NCBI GenBank assembly: GCA_048498395.1
Contig: JBEHYB010000114.1
Location: forward strand, 1 to 5,125
From: Micavibrio_B sp048498395
GTDB lineage: Bacteria; Pseudomonadota; Alphaproteobacteria; Micavibrionales; Micavibrionaceae
Length of the DNA: 5,125 nucleotides
Direction: 5' to 3'
Below the pieces are notes generated by a model. The model was not told the DNA's origin, did not search any database, and was given only the letters and a program-made list of their open reading frames with translations. This document shows, piece by piece, positions 1 through 5,125 of this stretch. The position numbers and the translations under genes were made by a program. Each line of letters starts with the position of its first letter. The first letter of the stretch is position 1.

Positions 1-548
1 ATGTGACCGACAGCTATATTTTTCACAATGAGACGTTTCGGAATACGGGATCGGGCATCATGCTCGACCGCAATTGCCGCGATATCGTCATCGCCGATAA
101 CCTGTCGCAGTTCAACAAGGGCGACGGTATTTCGGTTTATGAAAGTTCCGATAACAGGATATATAATAACCGTCTTCAATATAATGAAGGCGCGGGGCTG
201 CGTGTGCGCAACAGCGAGCGCGTCACGGTCGAGGGCGGGGTCAACAGGTTCAACAAGGATTACGCCTTTATCCTTTATGAAGACGACCTGAAAGACACCA
301 GGCGCAATTTCAGGAAGGACCCCGTCACGACGAAAACCGGCGTGGCCATGAACGGTGTCAAGGTCGAGGCCAATGGCGGCTTTATCAAAACCGGCGGATT
401 TCGTTCGATTAGCATGGAAAAACTGGATATTTCAAATGCTTCCATGAATTCCGGGCTTTTCGGGGGCGATCTCAAGCTGCAAGGCGGCGGGATTGCCCGC
501 AAACTTAATGGGGATGAAAGCAGGGTGGAGATTATATCCCGTTATTAA
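1..548 (+). CDS. algG: Mannuronan C5-epimerase AlgG, C-terminal part (5' end outside window)
   Basis: AlgG acts in the periplasm and inverts C5 of D-mannuronate residues in the polymer to give L-guluronate; in Pseudomonas it also belongs to the export complex. The visible 181 codons (frame starting at base 3) show right-handed beta-helix coils: the repeated pairs G18-I19, G42-I43 and G65-L66 are spaced 24 and 23 residues apart, each followed by a polar turn and an N-rich step (LDRN, YESSDN, VRNS). These coils, and the following LYEDDLKDT...DP stretch, match the C-terminal third of P. aeruginosa AlgG (about 540 aa) as I remember it. The catalytic DPHD motif of the family would lie upstream, outside the window, so activity cannot be judged here. 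The GTG at base 3 is an internal valine codon, not a start. The gene stops at TAA 546-548, 43 bases before algF, and is probably co-transcribed with it. A generic NosD-like or other beta-helix protein is the alternative, but the neighbours argue against it. Confidence 0.9.
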   Translation, partial: VTDSYIFHNETFRNTGSGIMLDRNCRDIVIADNLSQFNKGDGISVYESSDNRIYNNRLQYNEGAGLRVRNSERVTVEGGVNRFNKDYAFILYEDDLKDTRRNFRKDPVTTKTGVAMNGVKVEANGGFIKTGGFRSISMEKLDISNASMNSGLFGGDLKLQGGGIARKLNGDESRVEIISRY

Positions 549-580
549 GTCTGATAATTTGGGAGCGTTTTTAATATTCA

Positions 581-585
581 AGGAG
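581..585 (+). promoter_or_regulatory. Ribosome binding site of algF
   Basis: AGGAG sits 6 bases before the ATG at 592. This near-consensus Shine-Dalgarno sequence decides the algF start: the reading frame stays open back to a TTG at 493, but that start would overlap algG and put a 33-residue extension before an otherwise well-formed signal peptide. The 43-base algG-algF gap that contains it is AT-rich and shows no hairpin terminator. Confidence 0.8.
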
Positions 586-591
586 ATTTCC

Positions 592-1239
592 ATGCGCCGT
601 ATTCTCGGGTTCCTGATTGTCGCCATTATCGTCTCTGCGGGCGGATCATTATGCCGCGCGGAAGATGAGGCTTTATACGATGCGTTGCCGTCGCCGGATT
701 CAACTTATATACGCCTGATCAACCTGAACACCGACCAGTCGGTCAGGCCGTTGAGGCTCGACCGGAAAATTCTCGACGGCGCGGCCTATGGTGACGCGAC
801 ACCTTATTATGCCGTGAGACGAGGTGATATCAAAATCACAGTTGGCGACCGATCGGTTACAAAAATTCTGGCGCAGAAGAAATTTTACACGATCGTCGAA
901 ACGCCGGAAGCTTTGAAGTTCGTCGAGGACAAGCCGATCCAGAATACGTCGAAGGCGATTATCGGCCTTTATGTTTATTCCAAACAGGGCGGGCTTTACC
1001 TGAAAACATCCGACGGCAAGACGGGTATTATTGCTGCCACGCAGACAGGCGAAGAAAATTACAAGGAGATCAACCCGGTCAAGGTTTCAATGGCTGTCTA
1101 TGGCGGCATGGAAAAACTTGAGGATCTGGGCGAGAGAAACCTCGTGCGCGGGCATTCCTATACCGTGCTTGTCTACGATAACCTGGCCAAAAAGCCGAAA
1201 GTCAATTTCATCGAAACGCAGATCAAGACGGTAAAATAG
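592..1239 (+). CDS. algF: Alginate O-acetylation protein AlgF, periplasmic
   Basis: AlgF is a periplasmic protein needed for O-acetylation of alginate; in P. aeruginosa it works with AlgI, AlgJ and AlgX and is thought to be an adaptor rather than an enzyme. The protein is 215 aa, the usual AlgF size (about 216 aa). It starts with a Sec signal peptide: RR at 2-3, hydrophobic core about residues 4-16, and a likely signal peptidase I site after C21-R22-A23. C21 is not in a lipobox (preceded by G-S-L), so a lipoprotein is unlikely. The mature chain begins E-D-E-A-L-Y, as expected for AlgF. Other family signatures are STYIRLIN (37-44), LKTSDGKT (137-144) and KEINPVKVSMAVYGG (158-172), which correspond to conserved segments of the Pseudomonas protein. 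The first half between about 45 and 90 is more divergent. The gene ends 3 bases before algI, so the two are almost certainly translated from one message. In Pseudomonas algF follows algI and algJ; here it precedes algI. Confidence 0.92.
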   Translation: MRRILGFLIVAIIVSAGGSLCRAEDEALYDALPSPDSTYIRLINLNTDQSVRPLRLDRKILDGAAYGDATPYYAVRRGDIKITVGDRSVTKILAQKKFYTIVETPEALKFVEDKPIQNTSKAIIGLYVYSKQGGLYLKTSDGKTGIIAATQTGEENYKEINPVKVSMAVYGGMEKLEDLGERNLVRGHSYTVLVYDNLAKKPKVNFIETQIKTVK

Positions 1240-1242
1240 GGA
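1227..1242 (+). promoter_or_regulatory. algF-algI junction, weak ribosome binding site
   Basis: The algF stop TAG (1237-1239) is 3 bases from the algI ATG (1243). The purine run AGGGA (1238-1242) directly abuts the ATG, too close for normal Shine-Dalgarno spacing, and the other candidate, GACGG (1227-1231), is 11 bases away. Translation of algI probably depends on ribosomes finishing algF (inference). The start itself is secure because the N-terminus MVFSS is a hallmark of AlgI proteins. Confidence 0.45.
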
Positions 1243-2607
1243 ATGGTCTTTTCGTCGACCGTTTTTCTTTTCCTCTTCCTGCCGGTCTTCCTGTCTGTCT
1301 ATTACCTGACCCCGTTCCGGTTCAGGTCGCATGTAATCCTTGCCGCGAGCGTCATTTTCTATGGCTGGTGGCGAATAGATTTCCTTGCCCTGATGCTGAG
1401 TGTGATTTTATGGAGCTATTTCATTGCCGCGAAAATCGAGAAATATACAGGCACCGGGTCTGATAAAAAATACCTGATCCTTGGCATTGTCCTGAATATC
1501 GGCACGCTCGCCGTTTTCAAATATTTCAATTTCGGCATCGATACGATGAACCTGTTGTTGAAAGATATGGGATTTGGAAGTATCGAGGCAATCCGCATCC
1601 TGCTTCCCATCGGCATTTCATTCTATATTTTCCACGCCATCAGTTTTTTAATCGATATCTACCGGCGCGATGCGCATCTCCCGAAAAACATCGTCGATTT
1701 CGCGGCTTTTATCACGCTGTTCCCGCAGCTTGTTGCCGGTCCGATATTGCGGTTCAAGGATCTCGCCTTTCAGTTCGAGGCGCGCGACCATAATTTCGAC
1801 AAGTTTTCGCAAGGAGCTCGGCGGTTTATGACGGGCTTTGCCAAGAAAGTCCTGATCGCCGATACGGTCGCGCCACTCGCCGATGCGGCCTTTGCCCTGC
1901 CAATGCCCAGCATGGCAGATGGCTGGCTCGGCGCGGTTGCCTATGCGATCCAGCTTTATTTCGATTTCTCGGGCTATTCGGATATGGCGGTCGGGCTCGG
2001 CCTTATGATGGGCTTCCGCTTTATCGAGAATTTCAATGCGCCTTACCTGAGCAAAACGATTACGGAGTTCTGGCGACGGTGGCATATATCCCTTTCCACA
2101 TGGCTGCGCGATTATCTCTATATCCCTCTGGGCGGCAACAGGCGCGGCGAGAACCGCACGAGTTTCAATATTATAATCACGATGCTGCTTGGCGGCTTAT
2201 GGCATGGGGCTAACTGGACTTTTGTGCTGTGGGGATTGCTGCATGGTTCAGTGATGGCTATCGAGCGGCGATATAATTTCAAAGGGTCACAGGCAGGATG
2301 TATTTTTATCGTGCTGATCGGCTGGGTATTGTTCAGGTCCGATAATATCGCCGATGCCGTCATGATGTATAAGGGCATGAGCGGATTACACGGCATTTCG
2401 ATCAGCGACGACATGGGATGGCAGATCAAAGGTGTATCGATGGCCGCGCTTATCGGCGGTATAGGTATCGTTTATGCGGGGCCGAGAATGGAGCATATCG
2501 CGCTGCCGCTCTATGCGAAGGATATCATGATTTTCGGGATTTTTGTGGCCGGTGTCGCGCGATTGCTCGCGCAGAGTTATTCGCCCTTCCTGTATTTCAA
2601 GTTTTAA
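1243..2607 (+). CDS. algI: Alginate O-acetyltransferase AlgI, MBOAT membrane protein
   Basis: AlgI is an inner-membrane protein of the membrane-bound O-acyltransferase (MBOAT) family that passes acetyl groups from a cytoplasmic donor to the periplasmic acetylation machinery. The 454-aa protein is strongly hydrophobic with many membrane segments (for example about 5-22, 30-60, 78-95, 117-137, 228-242, 352-364, 398-412, 427-442). Near-invariant family blocks are MVFSS at the start, ILLPIGISFY (119-128), LVAGPILRFKDL (163-174), LYFDFSGYSDMA (238-249), FWRRWHISLSTWLRDYLY (276-293) and GGLWHGANWTF (317-327). H321 in the last block is the expected catalytic histidine (H322 in P. aeruginosa), and H281 is also conserved. 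The C-terminus AQSYSPFLYFKF is nearly identical to that of Pseudomonas AlgI. The protein is about 65 residues shorter than P. aeruginosa AlgI (about 520 aa); the missing part is the Ala/Pro-rich linker before the last membrane segment. Related MBOATs acetylate other polymers, but algF, algG, alg8 and algD alongside make alginate the clear substrate. Confidence 0.95.
   Translation: MVFSSTVFLFLFLPVFLSVYYLTPFRFRSHVILAASVIFYGWWRIDFLALMLSVILWSYFIAAKIEKYTGTGSDKKYLILGIVLNIGTLAVFKYFNFGIDTMNLLLKDMGFGSIEAIRILLPIGISFYIFHAISFLIDIYRRDAHLPKNIVDFAAFITLFPQLVAGPILRFKDLAFQFEARDHNFDKFSQGARRFMTGFAKKVLIADTVAPLADAAFALPMPSMADGWLGAVAYAIQLYFDFSGYSDMAVGLGLMMGFRFIENFNAPYLSKTITEFWRRWHISLSTWLRDYLYIPLGGNRRGENRTSFNIIITMLLGGLWHGANWTFVLWGLLHGSVMAIERRYNFKGSQAGCIFIVLIGWVLFRSDNIADAVMMYKGMSGLHGISISDDMGWQIKGVSMAALIGGIGIVYAGPRMEHIALPLYAKDIMIFGIFVAGVARLLAQSYSPFLYFKF
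2604..2607. other. Interlocked convergent stop codons of algI and alg8
   Basis: The palindrome TTAA carries both stops: bases 2605-2607 read TAA for algI on the plus strand, and bases 2604-2606 read TAA for alg8 on the minus strand. The genes thus overlap by 4 bases tail to tail, and there is no intergenic space for a terminator. I see no strong GC hairpin followed by a T-run close to the junction on either strand, so transcripts from each side probably run into the opposite gene. Confidence 0.9.
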
Positions 2608-4124
2608 AGGCTGGCGATCAGGTCGATAACGCTCTCAGGCAGAGTCATCGTGCCCGATGCCGCGCCGATCAGTGAGAGAAAAATCAGGGCGGCGACAGAG
2701 TGGGTGAGCACGGAGCTCAGCGTCTGGAATCTCTGTTGCGCCGGGGTCAGGTTGCGGTTAATTTTTGTTTTCTGGCGCGTCCATGACTGGCGGTCGAGGC
2801 GGAAGAAGACGTAAGTTTTAATCAGCGATCCCCATATCTGGTTGTAGTAAAGCAGGAACGGGTAGCGCGGGCTTAAAGCGGGGCGGGCGGCAAGCAGCAT
2901 CAGGCACATGACCCAGCGGGTCAGGCCGATCCAGACAATATAGGCCGGGAAAAACAAAAGCGAGTGCGAAAGCGACAGGAACAGCGCAAAAGCGGGGCCG
3001 GACAGCGAGGTCCACATGGAGATACGCTGGTCGAGCACGCACCACCACGGGAAGAACCCGACCTTGCGCGGCCCCATGGCGAGCACGCGCGAATTCGTGC
3101 GTAACATATTGCCGAACCAGCGGAACATCAGCATCGTCGAGGCGCAGAAGAAATTCTCATGCGGTGGATGTTCCACCGTCATTACGACAGTGTCGGGCAC
3201 ATAGAGCATGTCCCAGTTATTTTTTAATAGCCAGAACCAGCTTGATTTATCGTCGCCTGTGAGAAGCCGGAAATTCCCCAGCCGCCAGTGGTCGATCGTG
3301 TCGTTGCGTACTGTCTCTATAAAATCAGGATTGGTGACGATATCCGCGCGAAACATCGACATGCGGCCCGTCAGTGTCAGCACTTTTCGCGAAAGTGCCA
3401 GCGACGACATCAGAATCTGCCGCTGGGCGAAGCGCAGGTCGTGCCATTCGCGGATAGTAGGTGAGCCCATGACTTCGCAGATTTCATCGGTCGTGAGCGC
3501 GCCGAGATTGGGAACCGTTTTAAAGAACGGGACGCATTTGCGGATAAGGCCGCGCTCGATGATGGAATCGCCGTCGATAACGGCGACGATTGAGCTGTCT
3601 TCGGGCAGGTCACGCGAGATGGCACGAAACCCCTGCGCAAGCGCATCGCGTTTGCCGGTGCCGGCGATACGCACGATATTCAGCTTCACACGCTCGGGGA
3701 TTTTATGGGAGCGAAACAGGTCTTCGATGAGGATTTCATCGGCGCGCTCGACGATCGAAGCGATGATCGTAGCGGGCAGGCCGCTATTGATGGCCTCTGC
3801 GAAGGCGGCGTTATAGACTTTGGCGGTTGTTAAGGCATCGATGCGGAAACTGGTGATGAGCAGATAAACATGCGGCGGCATCAGGGACGCGTCATGCGGA
3901 CTGGCGGATTGGCGCAGGCGCGGAAATATGCGGTGTCTGTATATCAAATGCCTGATATAATGAACGAGGCCCCAGCCATAGCGCCAGATAGCCAGATAAC
4001 CGATTGTAAACAGAACCTGTGACGAGCCGGGATGCAGGATGTTGTCGGGCAGGAAAATCAGGCAGGCAAAAAGGCCAATCGTGTAAAGCAGAAATCCGAA
4101 AGCGCCGCGTGTGGAATTTTCCAT
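2604..4124 (-). CDS. alg8: Alginate polymerase glycosyltransferase Alg8
   Basis: Alg8 is the inner-membrane processive glycosyltransferase (GT2 family) that polymerises GDP-mannuronate into polymannuronate, normally with Alg44 as c-di-GMP-sensing partner. The 506-aa protein is close to the usual length (about 494 aa in P. aeruginosa). It has hydrophobic N-terminal segments (about 8-25 and 36-56), then a cytoplasmic catalytic domain from about 84 to 345, starting HVYLLITSFRIDALTTA. Catalytic landmarks are the DxD-type D184-G185-D186, the TGDDKSSW motif (289-296), which supplies the likely catalytic acidic pair, VEHPP (317-321), and FRW at 334-336 in the place of the QxxRW motif (as in Pseudomonas Alg8, without the Q). 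More membrane segments follow (about 370-412, 422-440, 472-488), with the conserved FFRLDRQSWTRQ at 440-451. The start ATG lies 6 bases after the algD stop. AGGA (4132-4129, minus strand) precedes it by 4 bases and overlaps that stop, so translation is likely coupled to algD. The gene after alg8 is not alg44 but the convergent algI. Confidence 0.95.
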   Translation of the reverse strand: MENSTRGAFGFLLYTIGLFACLIFLPDNILHPGSSQVLFTIGYLAIWRYGWGLVHYIRHLIYRHRIFPRLRQSASPHDASLMPPHVYLLITSFRIDALTTAKVYNAAFAEAINSGLPATIIASIVERADEILIEDLFRSHKIPERVKLNIVRIAGTGKRDALAQGFRAISRDLPEDSSIVAVIDGDSIIERGLIRKCVPFFKTVPNLGALTTDEICEVMGSPTIREWHDLRFAQRQILMSSLALSRKVLTLTGRMSMFRADIVTNPDFIETVRNDTIDHWRLGNFRLLTGDDKSSWFWLLKNNWDMLYVPDTVVMTVEHPPHENFFCASTMLMFRWFGNMLRTNSRVLAMGPRKVGFFPWWCVLDQRISMWTSLSGPAFALFLSLSHSLLFFPAYIVWIGLTRWVMCLMLLAARPALSPRYPFLLYYNQIWGSLIKTYVFFRLDRQSWTRQKTKINRNLTPAQQRFQTLSSVLTHSVAALIFLSLIGAASGTMTLPESVIDLIASL

Positions 4125-4128
4125 GCGG

Positions 4129-4132
4129 TCCT
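4129..4132 (-). promoter_or_regulatory. Ribosome binding site of alg8, overlapping algD stop
   Basis: On the minus strand the junction reads TAGGACCGCATG: the algD stop TAG runs straight into AGGA, which lies 4 bases before the alg8 ATG. The spacing is short, which fits translational coupling rather than independent initiation (inference). Confidence 0.5.
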
Positions 4133-5125
4133 ACCAGCAGATACCGCTGTAGTTGGGGCGCGTCTCCAGATGGCTGGCATCTTTCAGGCGTATCAAGTCG
4201 ATGATCAGTGAATTATCATTGACGTTCTTCAGGATATCGCCGTAACGCCGGTCGGCATTGCCGATGATAAAGATATCAGAGCCGAGAAAACCGGCATCAT
4301 TATCATTTACCAGCAGTTTTTCGATGCGATCGGGAACATGCAGACTCTTTGCAAGTGAGGGATCGTAGATTTTAAGCTCGAAATTATCCTCAAGCAGCCG
4401 GGAGGCGAGAGTGAGAAGGGGGCTTTCACGCAGATCGTCTGTACCCGTTTTAAAGGCGAGGCCGAGCATGGCGATTTTGCGGTGACCGGATTCAAGGATC
4501 ATTTTATGGGCGCGTGCGATCTGTGCTTCGTTGGCTTCGAGCAGCGCATCGAAAAGCGGCGTTTGCAAGCCCTTGCTCTTTCCGGCTTGGCGGATGGCGC
4601 GGACATCCTTGGGCAGGCACGAGCCGCCGAAGGCAAAGCCGGGCATCAGGTAGTTGCGCGATAAATTCAATTTTGTGTCGAGAAAAAATATTTCCATGAC
4701 CTTGTGGGAGTCGACACCGGATTCTTTCAATATATTGCCGAGCTCGTTCGCGAAGCCGACTTTCATGGCGTGCCATGAATTATCCGCGTATTTAACGCCT
4801 TCGGCGACCTCTACGCTGGTCACCGCGCGCGGTGCGTCGATATCCTTGTAAAGTTCAAGGAGGGCGGCAGTCGTGCGGGCATCGGTTTCGCCGATCACAA
4901 TTTTCGGCGGATTGAAATAATCGTAAATCGCCGAGCCTTCGCGCAGGAATTCAGGATTATTGGCAAAGCCGAAGCCTTCGCCGCATTTTTTGCCTGAGTA
5001 TTTCTCCAAAGCGGGGATGGCGATATTGCGCGCGGTGCCAGGGATCACGGTGCTGCGCAGGATGACCGAATGATAAGTGTCTTTCCGGGCAATGAGCTCA
5101 CCGATTTCGCGGCAGGCGGCTTCAA
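4131..5125 (-). CDS. algD: GDP-mannose 6-dehydrogenase AlgD, N-terminus outside window
   Basis: AlgD oxidises GDP-mannose to GDP-mannuronate in two NAD-dependent steps, the committed reaction of alginate synthesis, in the cytoplasm. About 330 codons are visible, running without a stop to the window edge. About 105 N-terminal residues, including the Rossmann NAD-binding GxGxxG, are missing compared with the 436-aa Pseudomonas enzyme. The visible part begins EAACREIGELIARK and reads through ILRSTVIPGT. The GTG at 5046-5048 is therefore an internal valine (STVIPGT motif), not a start. Counting from the first visible residue, landmarks are NPEFLREGSAI (56-66), the central-helix segment WHAMKVGFANELGNI (117-131) with its conserved Lys121, GFAFGGSCLPKDVR (162-175) with the catalytic Cys169 (bases 4617-4619), and FKTGTDDLRESPL (224-236) of the C-terminal nucleotide-binding domain. 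It ends SGICW, matching the AlgD C-terminus and separating it from general UDP-glucose dehydrogenases. It is the upstream gene of the pair with alg8; any promoter lies outside the window. Confidence 0.95.
   Translation of the reverse strand, partial: EAACREIGELIARKDTYHSVILRSTVIPGTARNIAIPALEKYSGKKCGEGFGFANNPEFLREGSAIYDYFNPPKIVIGETDARTTAALLELYKDIDAPRAVTSVEVAEGVKYADNSWHAMKVGFANELGNILKESGVDSHKVMEIFFLDTKLNLSRNYLMPGFAFGGSCLPKDVRAIRQAGKSKGLQTPLFDALLEANEAQIARAHKMILESGHRKIAMLGLAFKTGTDDLRESPLLTLASRLLEDNFELKIYDPSLAKSLHVPDRIEKLLVNDNDAGFLGSDIFIIGNADRRYGDILKNVNDNSLIIDLIRLKDASHLETRPNYSGICW

Noticed and set aside
3..5. GTG as a start codon for the first gene
   Set aside because: The sequence enters in the middle of beta-helix coils homologous to the C-terminal third of AlgG, so this is an internal valine of a truncated gene.
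493..591. Longer algF start at TTG 493
   Set aside because: It overlaps the algG end by 56 bases and places 33 residues before a proper signal peptide, while ATG 592 has AGGAG at good spacing and gives the usual AlgF length.
549..591. Possible promoter in the AT-rich algG-algF gap
   Set aside because: There are TA-rich hexamer-like bits, but no convincing pair of -35 and -10 boxes at proper spacing in 43 bases; read-through from algG is the simpler explanation.
1648..2085. Open frame of 145 codons on the minus strand, opposite algI
   Set aside because: It is antisense to the most conserved MBOAT core; its Arg/Glu/Ile-rich composition is typical of a reverse-strand shadow.
3208..3816. Open frame of 202 codons on the plus strand, opposite alg8
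   Set aside because: It lies wholly antisense to the well-conserved catalytic domain of alg8, and its translation is Ser/Arg-rich and resembles no family I know; it is a shadow of alg8 codon bias.
5046..5048. GTG as the start of algD
   Set aside because: The frame continues upstream to the window edge with conserved dehydrogenase sequence (ILRST before VIPGT), so the true start is outside the window.

Overview
The window holds part of a bacterial alginate (polymannuronate) biosynthesis locus, arranged as two converging gene sets. On the plus strand lie the 3' end of algG (mannuronan C5-epimerase), a complete algF (periplasmic O-acetylation protein) and a complete algI (membrane MBOAT acetyl-transfer protein). 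On the minus strand lie most of algD (GDP-mannose 6-dehydrogenase, cut by the right window edge) followed by a complete alg8 (polymannuronate polymerase glycosyltransferase). All five were recognised from the protein sequences, by motifs and remembered Pseudomonas aeruginosa homologues; no database search was run.

Layout: algG' occupies 1-548. A 43-base gap holds a good ribosome binding site, followed by algF (592-1239). After 3 bases comes algI (1243-2607). alg8 (4124 down to 2604) meets algI tail to tail, with both stop codons inside one 4-base TTAA. algD (from beyond 5125 down to 4131) lies 6 bases upstream of alg8. Nearly every base is coding, there is no non-coding stretch above 43 bases, and no tRNA, rRNA, mobile element or CRISPR array was seen.

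How the genes work together: AlgD commits GDP-mannose to GDP-mannuronate in the cytoplasm. Alg8 polymerises it at the inner membrane. AlgI moves acetyl groups across the inner membrane, AlgF serves the periplasmic acetylation machinery, and AlgG converts mannuronate residues to guluronate in the polymer. The product is therefore expected to be an acetylated, partly epimerised alginate.

Organism: a Gram-negative bacterium, very probably a proteobacterium, since the system spans two membranes. The base composition looks like about 50-57% GC from a few sampled lines, lower than P. aeruginosa. The gene order differs strongly from the single algD-8-44-K-E-G-X-L-I-J-F-A operon of Pseudomonas and Azotobacter, so a different lineage is likely; a finer assignment is not supportable. 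The points of interest are the split convergent architecture, the absence of alg44 after alg8, the compact algG-algF-algI order without algX, algL or algJ, and the interlocked stop codons.
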